The notes: generated from the letters alone by a model not told the origin. Counted from the stretch's first letter, positions 17,910 through 26,912 are shown. The stretch is 64,000 bases of DNA from CATOSP01 sp965204715 (GCA_965204715.1 OZ242009.1:620001-684000); one strand, 5' to 3'. A program made the numbers and translations.

Positions 17910-18863
17910 GTGCAGGAGACTCTTTCCCCGTCCACCATTGCGCGGGGCATCGTAGACAACGTTTCCCGGGTGATCGTAGGCAAGACCGGGGTCATAGAGC
18001 AGGCCCTGGCCGCCCTCATGGCCCGGGGACATATCCTGGTCGAAGATGTTCCCGGCGTCGGCAAGACCATGCTGGCCAAGAGTCTGGCTACGTCCATAGG
18101 CTGCCAGTTCCGGCGCATTCAGTTCACCCCCGATCTTCTTCCCAGCGACATCGCCGGTCTTTCAGTCTACAACCAGGCCAGCGGAGAGTTTGAGTTCCGC
18201 CCCGGTCCCATCATGTCTGAAGTAGTGCTCGCCGACGAGATAAACCGGGCCACGCCCAAGACCCAGTCCGCCCTGCTGGAAGCAATGGAAGAGCTCCAGG
18301 TGACGGTTGACGGGGCGACCCACCTCCTGCAACACCCCTTCGTTGTGGTGGCCACCCAGAACCCTATCGAGTACGAGGGAACGTTCCCCCTGCCGGAAGC
18401 CCAACTGGACCGCTTCCTGATGCGCATAGGCATCGGATACCCGGCCTTCGACGAGGAGATTTCGGTAATCGACCAGCAGGAGCAGGTCCACCCCATCGAG
18501 AGCCTCGAGGCCGCGGCAACTCCGGCTGACATCATCGCCCTGCAAAACGCTTGCACCGACGTCTACGTTGACCGGGCGGTCCGCGAATACATAGTCAGCC
18601 TGACTGACGCCACCCGCCATCACCGGGACGTTGCCCTGGGCGCGTCGCCGCGCGCCTCCCTGGGCCTGTTTCGCGCCGCGCGGGCTATGGCCATCCTGAA
18701 GGAACGGGACTACGTTATCCCCGACGACGTGAAAGACTTGGCCGTCCCCGTCACGGCCCACCGCATCATCCTCTCCCCCTCGGCCAGGATGCGTGGCGTC
18801 CGGACCAACGACGTCGTGACGGACCTGCTCAACACTGTGGCCGTGCCCGGAGCGGCCCGTTAG
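17910..18863 (+). CDS. MoxR family AAA+ ATPase
   Basis: 317-residue MoxR ATPase. Walker A is DVPGVGKT (47-54), Walker B is VVLADE (105-110) followed by INRATPKTQSALLEAMEE, and sensor 1 lies in VATQNPIEYEGT. The start is GTG at 17910 behind AGGAGGAA. MoxR proteins act as chaperones that assemble or mature partner complexes together with DUF58/VWA proteins, and this one is followed by a DUF58 gene and a transglutaminase-like gene in the classical order. The insertion sequence ends about 120 bp upstream and may have displaced its promoter. Confidence 0.93.
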   Translation: MQETLSPSTIARGIVDNVSRVIVGKTGVIEQALAALMARGHILVEDVPGVGKTMLAKSLATSIGCQFRRIQFTPDLLPSDIAGLSVYNQASGEFEFRPGPIMSEVVLADEINRATPKTQSALLEAMEELQVTVDGATHLLQHPFVVVATQNPIEYEGTFPLPEAQLDRFLMRIGIGYPAFDEEISVIDQQEQVHPIESLEAAATPADIIALQNACTDVYVDRAVREYIVSLTDATRHHRDVALGASPRASLGLFRAARAMAILKERDYVIPDDVKDLAVPVTAHRIILSPSARMRGVRTNDVVTDLLNTVAVPGAAR

Positions 18864-18880
18864 ACCATCGCTCAGTCAAG

Positions 18881-18900
18881 CCCCAGATCTGGAGTTTGGG
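18881..18900. repeat. Palindromic CCAGATCTGG repeat, copy C
   Basis: CCCCAGATCTGGAGTTTGGG in the 98-bp gap between the moxR and DUF58 genes. Confidence 0.75.
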
Positions 18901-18961
18901 GCCGCCCTTGCGGATGCCCCATCATCACCGGCCACTGAACGACTGGCAACTGGAAACGACC

Positions 18962-20278
18962 ATGAAGAAAAAGGCCATTGGAATCATAGTCCTGGTGGCC
19001 GTGGTGGCTTTCTACACCTTTGGCACCGGGTTCGAGTTCTTCTTCCGGTTCCTCTATGCCTTGGGACTGCTGATGCTCATTGGGTTCGGCTGGGCATGGT
19101 TGAGCCTGCGAGGTATCGAGCTGAATTTGAGCCGTACCGCCACCAGGGGACAGGTCGGCGATTACCTGGAAGGCCGGATCAGCATCGTCAACCGGAACCG
19201 CCTGCCCAAGTCCTGGCTTGAGGTTACAGAATACACCAACCTCCCCGGCTACACTCCCGGCCGCGGCCTGGCATTAGTCAGAAACCAGAGCCGTACCTGG
19301 CGCACCGAGACTCCTCTTGTACGGCGCGGCCTGTACCACGTCGGCGAGGTGCAGGTCACCGGGCAGGACCCGCTCGGCGTGTTCAAGCTCAGCCGCCGCT
19401 TCCTCGAACCCCAGCCCTTCATGGTGCTTCCGGCCACCGAGCCGCTGCCCGACCTGGACGTGCGCTTCGCCGGACTGCCCAGCGACAGCCGCACCACCCG
19501 TCATGTGGACCAGATAACCACCGACGTTTCCTCCGTCAGGGAATACGCCCACGGCGACAGCCTCCGGCGCATCCACTGGCCCTACACCGCCCGGATGAAC
19601 ACCCTTATGGTCAAGGAGTTCGACCTGGGTATCTCCGCCGACGCATGGGTTGTGCTGGACATGAATTCCGGCTCCCACGTCCCAGGCGAGGAGCACGGCG
19701 ACAATACCGAAGAGCTTGCCGTAACCGTCGCCGCGTCTCTGATACAGCGTTTGGTTGACCTGGACATGCCCGTGGGTTTGGCATCAAACGGGAACCAGCA
19801 CTACATTCTGCGCCCCGACAGCAGCCCTGAACACCTGGGGCGCCTGATGGAAGCCCTGGCCGAGGTCCGCGCCCAGGGCACTACGCTGCTGGAACGGTTC
19901 CTGTACGAACTGCAACCCAACCTGAGCCGCTTCAACACCTTGACCGTGGTGACGCCCTCGGGGCGGGCGGACTGGATTTCCGCGCTGAATAACCTGCGAA
20001 GGCAAGGAGTGAGCGTTTCAGCGGCGCTGATAGACCGGGAGGACTTCAGCGAGGACAGGGGCATAATCGACGTATCCCTGAACTTCCTGTTCGCCAGCGA
20101 GATACCCACCTACGTGGTACGCCGGGGCCAAGAGCTGAATGAAGCGCTCCGGTCTCCGCTGGGCAGGACCGAACCGGGTTACGTCCTGCTGGATCCACTG
20201 CCCGAATCCCAGGAGCAGGCAGGCGCAGCCAATCAGTCGGCCACAGACTACCGTACCCGGCAGGAGGCCGTCCGGTGA
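18962..20278 (+). CDS. DUF58 domain-containing protein
   Basis: 438 residues from the ATG at 18962; a frame opens earlier, but MKKKAIGI followed by two membrane segments (about 5-24 and 27-46) is the normal family beginning. The signature block near residue 200, with RQITTD-like VDQITTDVSSVREYAHGD and LRRIHWPYTARM, identifies DUF58. It is followed by a von Willebrand A-like region beginning WVVLDMNS. DUF58 proteins are the usual membrane partner of MoxR ATPases. The gene overlaps the transglutaminase-like gene by 4 bp (GTGA). Confidence 0.92.
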   Translation: MKKKAIGIIVLVAVVAFYTFGTGFEFFFRFLYALGLLMLIGFGWAWLSLRGIELNLSRTATRGQVGDYLEGRISIVNRNRLPKSWLEVTEYTNLPGYTPGRGLALVRNQSRTWRTETPLVRRGLYHVGEVQVTGQDPLGVFKLSRRFLEPQPFMVLPATEPLPDLDVRFAGLPSDSRTTRHVDQITTDVSSVREYAHGDSLRRIHWPYTARMNTLMVKEFDLGISADAWVVLDMNSGSHVPGEEHGDNTEELAVTVAASLIQRLVDLDMPVGLASNGNQHYILRPDSSPEHLGRLMEALAEVRAQGTTLLERFLYELQPNLSRFNTLTVVTPSGRADWISALNNLRRQGVSVSAALIDREDFSEDRGIIDVSLNFLFASEIPTYVVRRGQELNEALRSPLGRTEPGYVLLDPLPESQEQAGAANQSATDYRTRQEAVR

Positions 20279-22878
20279 CCCCCAACGGCGTTCTGGGCCG
20301 GCGAGAGCAGCCCCAGACAGCGGGTTATCCTGCGAGTGCAAACTCCGGATCTGGGGTTTTGGACCCTGCCACAGCAGGATCGCGCCTTGACGTCGAGGCG
20401 GTCGGCAATGCGGCCTTGGGAGTTGTCCAATACTTCCGCCCCTCCGATGGCTGGGCCGCCCTGGGCCTGCTGGTACTCAACCTGCTGATAGTCATCTACT
20501 CCGTTGAGCAGGCCAATTGGGTAGATTCCCCTAACCTGGGGCTGGTGCTTCTCCTGGCGATGGTCACCGGCTTGTTCCTGGCCCGCGTCCCCTTCTGGGG
20601 CATCCTGGTACTGCCCATAGGACTGGCCGTGGGGTTGCTTGTCACCGTGTGGCGGCTCACGTCCCACGTCTCGCGCACCGTGCAGGTCGACAACGCCGAC
20701 CAGCTATGGGAAAGGCTGTCCCTGTGGGTGGAAGCCGCCAGGACCGGGTCCATAAGCATTGACGCCGTACCCTTCGCCTTCGGGTTGCTGGTGGCCACCT
20801 GGCTCTGCGGATACCTGGCTACGTGGGTATTCGTGCGCTACCGGAACTTCTGGGGCGTGTTCGTACTCGGCGGTGCGGGGATCATGTCCAACCTCACTTA
20901 CCTTCCCCCTAACGCCAGCGTTCACATCGGGCTGTTCCTCTTCACCGCCTTCTTGCTCATTGCCAGGGTCCAGTCAGTGCGCAGGCGCCGGGATTGGGAG
21001 GAGCGTCACGTAACTTACGACGGTCACCTGGGCGCTCTGTCCCTCAGCGACAGCTTCATCATTGCCCTGGCCGTGCTGCTGATCGCCTTCCTGCTTCCCG
21101 TCGGCAGCAAGTACGGTCCGGCCAACGACGCCTACGAGTATTTCCGTACCCCCATGCAGAACTGGGAGGACGATTTCAACCGCCTCTTCGCCGGCCTCCC
21201 GGCCCGCAAGCCCCTGGGCTACCGCATCTGGGGCGACGTGATGGCCTTCCAGGGCACCATCCATCCGACCCAGGCCCAGGTGCTCTACGTCGAGTCCCAG
21301 GTGCCCATGTACTGGAAGGCCCGGTCATACGGCACCTATACTCCCAAAGGATGGGTCTCCGATGGGACGGTACTCAAGCCCAACGATTGGACACCCTCAG
21401 TATCAGCCCCCCAACCCTATCTGAGCCGGTTCGATATCAGCTACCAGGTCACGCCCAATTACGATTCCAGGACCCTGTTCGCCGGCGACCAGGTCATCGG
21501 CGTCGACCGCGACGTGAGGCTGGAGACCTACGATTCCCCCACTTACACTCTCGATATGCAGGGGCCGCAGTCTGAATCAATCCGGGGGCAAAACCCCAGA
21601 TCTGGAGCTTTGCCCCCCAAGCTGGCGGAAGCCGCCGACGCGCTCCGGCAGACGTTGGCTCTGGGCGGGGACTCGGTCAGCGATTCCTCACTGGCGGCCC
21701 GCGTGCCCAACGACTTCCGGCTGGTGAAGGCCGAACGCAACCGGGGCGGCGTGTCCCAAGTGGTGCTGGCGGAAGTCCTCCCCAGCAGGCCCGACGTTCT
21801 CTCTGTCCAGAGCGTAAGGCGCGAGATCAAGGCCAGGGACAGCTACGAGGTTACCTCATCGGTCTCCACCGCCACACCCGCCGAGCTTCGCCGGGCCGGG
21901 ACAGACTATCCCATCCACATATTCCAGAAGTACACTCAGTTGCACGACGAGCTTCCCCAGAGGGTGAGGGACTTGGCTCTGCAACTGACCGCCAGCGCGG
22001 AAACACCCTACGACAAGGCCAAGGCCATCGAGTTCTACCTCTCAGGCATGCCCTACACCCTGGAAGTCGAGCCGCCACCCTTTAATGCCGATGGCGTTGA
22101 CCACTTCCTCTTCACCTTGGGAGAGGGCTACAGCGAGTATTTCGGGTCCGCCATGACCGTCATGCTCCGCTCCATTGGCATCCCTGCCCGCTTCGTTACC
22201 GGGTACACCACCGGCGACAAAGTCGTAGACCGCGACATCTACGTCGTCACCGACAGCCACAGCCACGGCTGGATTGAAGCCTACATGCCCAACTACGGCT
22301 GGATCCCCTTCGAGCCGACCCCCGGCCGTTCCATCCCGGTGGCCGTGCCTCCGCCGCCGCTGGTCGCCGAAGCAGGCGACGTCAGCAGTGCGCAGGGCGT
22401 TGACGATGACGAGTGCATCGAGGAAATCGAGGAATGCGACGAGGAATTGCTGGATGCCACGCCCGGCGATATTGATACCGTACCGCTGCCCTGGGGCGGC
22501 CAGCTTGCCGCGGCGTTCCTCTGGGCCGCCGGCGGCGCGGCCGGCGCGGCCCTGCTGGGGCTGATAGTCTGGCAGGCCTGGCGCAGGTACATGGCTCCAT
22601 CCGAAGACCCGCGAGTCGCATTCCGGCGCATGGCCATCCTGGGAGCGCTTGCGTCTGTGGGGCCTGCGGCCCACCAGACCCCCTTCCAGTACCGGCTGCG
22701 CCTGTCCAACCTGCTGCCAGACCACCGCCAGCCTGTATCGGTTATCATCGACCACTACGTCCGCAGCATCTACGGGCGCAAGGAGCTTGACGACGCACAG
22801 CGCCGGGAGTTGACCCAGGCATGGTTGGCCCTGAGAATGCCCCTGCTGCTGCGCATACTGCGCCCCAGGAATATCTGA
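20275..22878 (+). CDS. TgpA-like membrane transglutaminase-core protein with Ser at the nucleophile position
   Basis: 867 residues. About eight N-terminal membrane segments (to about residue 290, DUF3488-like) precede an extracytoplasmic transglutaminase-like core and a last membrane helix near 745-765. In the core the nucleophile motif reads GEGYSEYFGSAMTVMLR: Ser620 (AGC codon at 22132-22134) stands where the family Cys is expected. H664 in HGWIEAY and E680 in FEPTPG would complete the triad. Two copies of the palindromic repeat lie in frame: one near residue 25 (NSGSG) and one near residue 442 (NPRSGAL). The start is GTG at 20275 overlapping the DUF58 gene. Confidence 0.88.
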   Translation: MTPNGVLGRREQPQTAGYPASANSGSGVLDPATAGSRLDVEAVGNAALGVVQYFRPSDGWAALGLLVLNLLIVIYSVEQANWVDSPNLGLVLLLAMVTGLFLARVPFWGILVLPIGLAVGLLVTVWRLTSHVSRTVQVDNADQLWERLSLWVEAARTGSISIDAVPFAFGLLVATWLCGYLATWVFVRYRNFWGVFVLGGAGIMSNLTYLPPNASVHIGLFLFTAFLLIARVQSVRRRRDWEERHVTYDGHLGALSLSDSFIIALAVLLIAFLLPVGSKYGPANDAYEYFRTPMQNWEDDFNRLFAGLPARKPLGYRIWGDVMAFQGTIHPTQAQVLYVESQVPMYWKARSYGTYTPKGWVSDGTVLKPNDWTPSVSAPQPYLSRFDISYQVTPNYDSRTLFAGDQVIGVDRDVRLETYDSPTYTLDMQGPQSESIRGQNPRSGALPPKLAEAADALRQTLALGGDSVSDSSLAARVPNDFRLVKAERNRGGVSQVVLAEVLPSRPDVLSVQSVRREIKARDSYEVTSSVSTATPAELRRAGTDYPIHIFQKYTQLHDELPQRVRDLALQLTASAETPYDKAKAIEFYLSGMPYTLEVEPPPFNADGVDHFLFTLGEGYSEYFGSAMTVMLRSIGIPARFVTGYTTGDKVVDRDIYVVTDSHSHGWIEAYMPNYGWIPFEPTPGRSIPVAVPPPPLVAEAGDVSSAQGVDDDECIEEIEECDEELLDATPGDIDTVPLPWGGQLAAAFLWAAGGAAGAALLGLIVWQAWRRYMAPSEDPRVAFRRMAILGALASVGPAAHQTPFQYRLRLSNLLPDHRQPVSVIIDHYVRSIYGRKELDDAQRRELTQAWLALRMPLLLRILRPRNI
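20343..20356. repeat. Palindromic repeat, copy D (variant CCGGATCTGG), intragenic
   Basis: CTCCGGATCTGGGG with flanking CAAA and TTTTGG, read in frame near the N-terminus of the TgpA-like protein. Confidence 0.6.
21585..21616. repeat. Palindromic CCAGATCTGG repeat, copy E, intragenic
   Basis: The most extended copy: a CCAGATCTGG core with arms GGGCAAAAC and GCTTTGCCC, so almost 30 bp are palindromic. It lies in frame within the extracytoplasmic part of the TgpA-like gene. Confidence 0.75.
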
Positions 22879-22888
22879 CGAGGTTGGC

Positions 22889-23407
22889 ATGAACTTCTAC
22901 AGCTACAACGTCTTTCCGATGGGTGATGGCTGGATAGGGCTGCTGGGCAGCCACAAGGGCCTGCGCCGCCTCAGTTTCCAGCCCACCCCAGGAGAGGCCC
23001 TGGAGCATTTGGAGCCGGAATTGGCCGATGCCGACGAAGACCCTGCCGCCTTTCCCAACGTGCGAAGTTGCCTGGAACGCTACTTCGAGGGCGACGTTAA
23101 GGCGTTGGACTCCATCGACCTTGACCTGACCGGCGCCCCCGACTTCTACCGCGCCGCCTGGACAGCCTGCCGCGAGATTCCCCCCGGGGAGACCCGCAGC
23201 TATACCTGGCTGGCCGAGGCTGCGGGAAACCCGAGAGCAGCCCGCGCCGCCGGACAGGCGATGGCCAAGAACCGTTACGCCTTGATTATTCCCTGCCACC
23301 GCGTCATTGCCAGCAACGGCGACCTCCGGGGCTACGGCGCGGGCGGCCTCGGCGTCAAGGCACGGTTGCTGCAAATGGAACAGGCCGGAAAGGGCGCAAA
23401 CTGCTGA
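22889..23407 (+). CDS. ogt: Methylated-DNA--protein-cysteine methyltransferase
   Basis: 172-residue suicide repair protein that removes alkyl groups from O6-guanine. The acceptor Cys is C136 in IIPCHRVI, followed by GYGAGGLGVKARLL, and the helix-turn-helix region GETRSYTWLAE precedes it. The size equals a complete Ogt/MGMT with its N-terminal domain. It starts 10 bp after the transglutaminase-like gene and ends 2 bp before a hydrolase gene, so it belongs to the moxR transcription unit, although the functional link is unclear. Confidence 0.93.
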   Translation: MNFYSYNVFPMGDGWIGLLGSHKGLRRLSFQPTPGEALEHLEPELADADEDPAAFPNVRSCLERYFEGDVKALDSIDLDLTGAPDFYRAAWTACREIPPGETRSYTWLAEAAGNPRAARAAGQAMAKNRYALIIPCHRVIASNGDLRGYGAGGLGVKARLLQMEQAGKGANC

Positions 23408-23409
23408 CC

Positions 23410-24342
23410 ATGACTTCATCTGAAAACGCAGACCCCCTACATGGTGGAGGGCCGGAGCCATCGGATAGAATCCACGATTCAGGCGTCTATCGCCCTGCCG
23501 AACGCTGGGCTAGAATGGGCGACCTCGACATGCGTTTCCTGGATTGGGGGGGGGACGGCCCGCCGGTCATGGCCCTGCACGGCCTGGCATCATCGGCCCA
23601 CTGGTACGACATCGTAGCGCCCCTGCTTCGCAACGACTTTCACATCTTCGCCCCCGACCAGCGGGGCCACGGTCAGACCACCCAGGCTCCTTCGGGCTAC
23701 GACTGGAAGACCCTGTCCGGCGACGTTACCGGCCTCATGGACCATCTGGGCCTGTCAGACGCGGCGGTGCTGGGCCATTCCTGGGGAGGCCACGTCGCCA
23801 GCGGACTGGCTGCCTACGCGCCGGAACGGGTCAGCCGCGTCGTGATGATCGACGGCGGTTTCCTCAACGGGCGCCTGTGGCCCACCGGAACGTGGGAAGA
23901 ATTCTCCAACACCCTGCGTCCCAGGAACGTAACCGGCGACCGGGAAGAGTTCCTCGACCGGCTCCGCACCCAGTTGGCCGACTGCTGGTCCGACGAGTTG
24001 GAGCGGGTGGTCCAGACGATGGTCTACGAGGACGAGGAAGGGCAGATTCAGGACATTCTGCGCCCCCGGAACCACGCCCAGGTCCTGGAAGCCATGTGGA
24101 ATGAGCCGCCGTCCGCCATCCTGCCCCGGATGACCTGCCCCTCACTCATAATAGCTGCCGGTCCCCGGCCCGACAGGGCCAATACCGAGTTCGCCCGCCG
24201 ACGCCAGGTAATGGTCGCCGCCGCCGAGCGGGAGATGACTAATGGCCGCGTCCACTGGATACCCGACACCATCCACGACATCGGCTACCACAAGCCCCAG
24301 GAACTGGCCCGCATCATAACCGGGTTCATCCGGGAGAGGTAA
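23410..24342 (+). CDS. Alpha/beta hydrolase
   Basis: 310-residue alpha/beta hydrolase fold protein. The oxyanion loop lies in MALHGLASS, the nucleophile elbow is GHSWGGH (S124), and IHDIGYHKPQ near the C-terminus provides a candidate catalytic His. The DQRGHGQT strand and loop is also typical. No signal peptide is present, so it is cytoplasmic. It is the last gene of the tightly spaced moxR operon. Substrate unknown; epoxide hydrolase, haloalkane dehalogenase and meta-cleavage hydrolase relatives share this pattern. Confidence 0.9.
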   Translation: MTSSENADPLHGGGPEPSDRIHDSGVYRPAERWARMGDLDMRFLDWGGDGPPVMALHGLASSAHWYDIVAPLLRNDFHIFAPDQRGHGQTTQAPSGYDWKTLSGDVTGLMDHLGLSDAAVLGHSWGGHVASGLAAYAPERVSRVVMIDGGFLNGRLWPTGTWEEFSNTLRPRNVTGDREEFLDRLRTQLADCWSDELERVVQTMVYEDEEGQIQDILRPRNHAQVLEAMWNEPPSAILPRMTCPSLIIAAGPRPDRANTEFARRRQVMVAAAEREMTNGRVHWIPDTIHDIGYHKPQELARIITGFIRER

Positions 24343-24513
24343 GCAACCTTTCTCAAACCTGTACTGACCCGCCGTTCCCCCGTTGCAAAATAAACACATC
24401 CGGGATGTCCAGGCGGCTTTTATTCCCTGGCGAGAACATGGCAAGCATGTCTCGCTTGATATTGCCATCGCCGCCTTGCGGCATTCACGGCCCTGTGCCC
24501 CCCCGAGGGTGAA

Positions 24514-24909
24514 ATGATGGTAGCAACAGACGAGGTCCGGGAGATTTTCACTGACGCCTGCTCCCTTCATGCCAGCGCGTTGGAGCGGCTGAACGCCGGC
24601 GGCCTCCGTGACGCTGCGGAGAAAGCTTGGGGCGCTACCAAACGGGCTACTGACGCCTTGATACTCTCAAAGAGCGGTCATGTTCCCAACACTACCGGCC
24701 AGACATCTCGTGAGTTACGATTCCTGGCACAGTCGGACAGCCGATTGCAGTCCTTGAGGACACGGTATAATACTTGCACCAAAGAGCTTCACGATGATTG
24801 TTTCTAAGATGGTCATTGTGAACCGGAGGAACTTGTTGTGGAGCTTGTACACAACACTTCCAATTACATCCAGGATGCTGAGGACTTGGCAATCCCACCT
24901 GGAATGTAA
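24514..24909 (+). pseudogene. HEPN-like protein gene interrupted by an in-frame TAA
   Basis: The first 97 codons (24514-24804) match closely the N-terminal part of the gene at 61565-61942: shared blocks include AAEKAW-ATKRATDALILSK. Translation stops at TAA (24805-24807), after HDDCF, exactly where the paralogue has Tyr (GDCFYDG). The frame then continues for 34 more codons with a homologous C-terminus (DGHCEPEEL then NYIQDAEDL) to a TAA at 24907-24909. So a single Tyr-to-stop change truncates the protein, unless the stop is read through. The helical, SAV-like pattern suggests a HEPN-type fold (PaREP1-like), which I hold loosely. ATG at 24514 or 24517. Confidence 0.7.
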
Positions 24910-25013
24910 CCCCACCCCATAACGCCGTCATTTGCGTTGGATTCCCCCTTTCCGATACAATCCGAATCGCTTCAAGTGGCGGTCATTAGGACGCTTCCAT
25001 AGGGGGAACGGCG

Positions 25014-26207
25014 ATGCCAGACGGCGTGCTGAACGGCGTGAAAGTCCTCGACCTGAGCGAGGATATCGCCGGTTCCTTCTGCGCCCGTCTCCTTGGCGAC
25101 TACGGCGCGGACGTGCTCAAGGTCGAACCCCCGCGCGGGGCGGCGCTCCGCCGCATGGGACCCTTCCACCATGACGACCCCCACCCGGAGAAGAGTCTTT
25201 TCTTCCTCGCGTTGAACCTGAACAAGAAGGGCGCGACCCTGAACCTGGAAACCTCCACCGGGCGCGCCCTGCTCAGGGAACTGGTCCCCCACGTAGACGT
25301 TATCGTCGAGAGCTACCGCCCCGGCTACCTGGGAAACCTGGGTCTGTCCCATTCAGACCTGTCTGAACTCAACCCGTCCCTGGTAATGACCTCCATCACT
25401 CCCTTCGGACAGGACGGCCCCTACAGCCAGTACCAGGGCGAAGAGATCGTCAACTACGCAATGGGCATGATCATGAGCATCAGCGGCATCCAGGGCCGGG
25501 AGCCCCTGAAGCACGGCGGGTTCCAGGCCCAGTACGAAGGCGGACTCAACGCCGCCGCGGCCACGGCCATAAGCCTGTTCGACCAGTTCAACACGGGCCA
25601 GGGCCAGCACATCGACGTATCGGTCACCGAAGTTGTCGCCTCGACCATGATGGCCACCCAGACCATGTACCCCTTCATGGGCGGCACCCAGCCCCGCCGC
25701 CGCGCCGCCGGGGGAGAGTTCACCCACCCCATGCCCTGCGCCGACGGCTGGATCATCGTGCAGACCGGAGGCGGCGCGTCCTGGGAGGACATAGCCAACT
25801 TCTTCGAGTCCGAGGAGATGCTGGAGCCGCGCTTCGCCGATGCCGGTCAGCGTCCGCAGCACGGGGAGGAACTGGACGCCCTGATCCTGGAATCCATCAA
25901 GGACAAGAGCAAGTGGGACCTGTTCCACAAGGCCGCCGAGGCCCGGATGCTCTTCGGAGTCGTCCAGACTCCCACCGAGCTGGCCGAATGCCCCCAACTG
26001 GAGTCCCGGGAATTCTACCGGGAAGTTGACCACCCGGTAATCGGCCGGATAAAGGTCCCGGCGGCGCTGTTCAACTTCAGCCTCTGCCCCTACCAGCTCA
26101 CCGGTCCCGCCCCGACCCTGGGCCAGCACAACCGGGAGATATACGTGGACGGCCTCGGCTATTCACTGTCAGACTTCTCCCGCCTGCGCCAGATCAACGC
26201 CATCTGA
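25014..26207 (+). CDS. CaiB/BaiF family CoA-transferase lacking the catalytic Asp
   Basis: 397-residue class III CoA-transferase of full length. Family landmarks are GADVLKVEPP near residue 32, NLNKKGATLNLET near 68 and GQGQHIDVSVTE near 200. At the active-site block (QAQYEGGLNAA) the position of the catalytic Asp appears to be Q173, judged by alignment with the paralogues at 938 and 26913. It may be inactive, act as a partner subunit, or use another residue. ATG at 25014 follows GGGGGAA. It resembles the copy at 2814 more than the other two. Confidence 0.88.
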   Translation: MPDGVLNGVKVLDLSEDIAGSFCARLLGDYGADVLKVEPPRGAALRRMGPFHHDDPHPEKSLFFLALNLNKKGATLNLETSTGRALLRELVPHVDVIVESYRPGYLGNLGLSHSDLSELNPSLVMTSITPFGQDGPYSQYQGEEIVNYAMGMIMSISGIQGREPLKHGGFQAQYEGGLNAAAATAISLFDQFNTGQGQHIDVSVTEVVASTMMATQTMYPFMGGTQPRRRAAGGEFTHPMPCADGWIIVQTGGGASWEDIANFFESEEMLEPRFADAGQRPQHGEELDALILESIKDKSKWDLFHKAAEARMLFGVVQTPTELAECPQLESREFYREVDHPVIGRIKVPAALFNFSLCPYQLTGPAPTLGQHNREIYVDGLGYSLSDFSRLRQINAI

Positions 26208-26254
26208 CGAGGAAACGCCAACCCCGCCGTCCCAATGCAGTAATCCCAATGTAG

Positions 26255-26268
26255 TAAAATGATACCCA
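26255..26268 (+). promoter_or_regulatory. -10 box (TAAAAT) close to the start codon
   Basis: TAAAAT at 26255-26260 ends 8 nt before the ATG at 26269; no Shine-Dalgarno is visible. Confidence 0.4.
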
Positions 26269-26736
26269 ATGGACGGTTGGCAGGAACGGCGATGGCTCAG
26301 GCGTCATGCCACCCTGGCGCCGTTCGGGATTTTCATAGCAACGGCCCTCCTTCTGTACATCGCGGAGCAAGGTCAATGGCAGGGCCGGGAGAGCTGGAAA
26401 TTAGCGGCAACGCTGGTGGATTTTGCGGCAGTGTTGTACGCAATGTGCGCATTACTGGCGGAGAGAGGTGTTGTAACCATGTTCTGGGCGTTGGACAAGA
26501 GAAGGGAATGGAGGGAGAAGATGCGGGCCGAAATGAAAGAAGAATTGCGCGAACAAGTACGGGCCAACGTCCGCGAAGAGGTGCGGGCCGACGTGCGCGA
26601 AGAGGTGCGGGCCGATGTGCGCGAAGAAGCGCAAGCCGAAATAAGTCGGCAATACCAAGCATGGTTCGAGCGGCTGTCCCGGGAGAAGGGCATACCCCTC
26701 GAAGAACTGCTCCCCAGGAAAGAGGACCTCGAATAA
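26269..26736 (+). CDS. Small membrane protein with tandem-repeat coiled coil
   Basis: Unrecognised 155-residue protein. Two hydrophobic helices (about 21-37 and 45-65) are followed by a highly charged helical tail. In the tail an eight-residue unit V-R-A-D-V-R-E-E is repeated, encoded by three tandem 24-bp copies (26557-26628) and a degenerate fourth. The tail ends with a globular-looking WFERLSREKGIPLEELL segment. It is probably a membrane-anchored coiled coil, perhaps a scaffold (inference). The repeat number may vary between strains. Confidence 0.65.
   Translation: MDGWQERRWLRRHATLAPFGIFIATALLLYIAEQGQWQGRESWKLAATLVDFAAVLYAMCALLAERGVVTMFWALDKRREWREKMRAEMKEELREQVRANVREEVRADVREEVRADVREEAQAEISRQYQAWFERLSREKGIPLEELLPRKEDLE
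26557..26628 (+). repeat. Three 24-bp tandem repeats inside a gene
   Basis: Units begin GTACGGGCCAAC, GTGCGGGCCGAC and GTGCGGGCCGAT at 26557, 26581 and 26605 and preserve the reading frame, so copy-number change would lengthen the coiled coil by eight residues. Confidence 0.85.
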
Positions 26737-26861
26737 TCTTTGCGTCCTGGCGAAGAAAGGTATTGGGCTGCCAGGCATCTCTTGAAGTCCTCATAGCTGA
26801 GTGAATAGTGAATGGTAGCGAGTTGCCGGTGACGGCTTGGACCGTTTCATACCGGCCCCAA

Positions 26862-26902
26862 TCACTATCCACTAATCACCGGCCACTAGCCACTAACCAC
26901 CG
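26862..26902. repeat. Short CCACTA-type interspersed repeat
   Basis: Runs of CACTATCCACTAATCACC and GGCCACTAGCCACTAACC just upstream of the ribosome site of the next gene; related stretches occur at 11888, 18920 and 41470. Confidence 0.45.
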
Positions 26903-26912
26903 GAGGCTGATA

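Noticed and set aside
26557..26628. Regular 24-bp repeats considered as a CRISPR array
   Set aside because: There are no spacers; the units are directly adjacent and in frame within a coding sequence.
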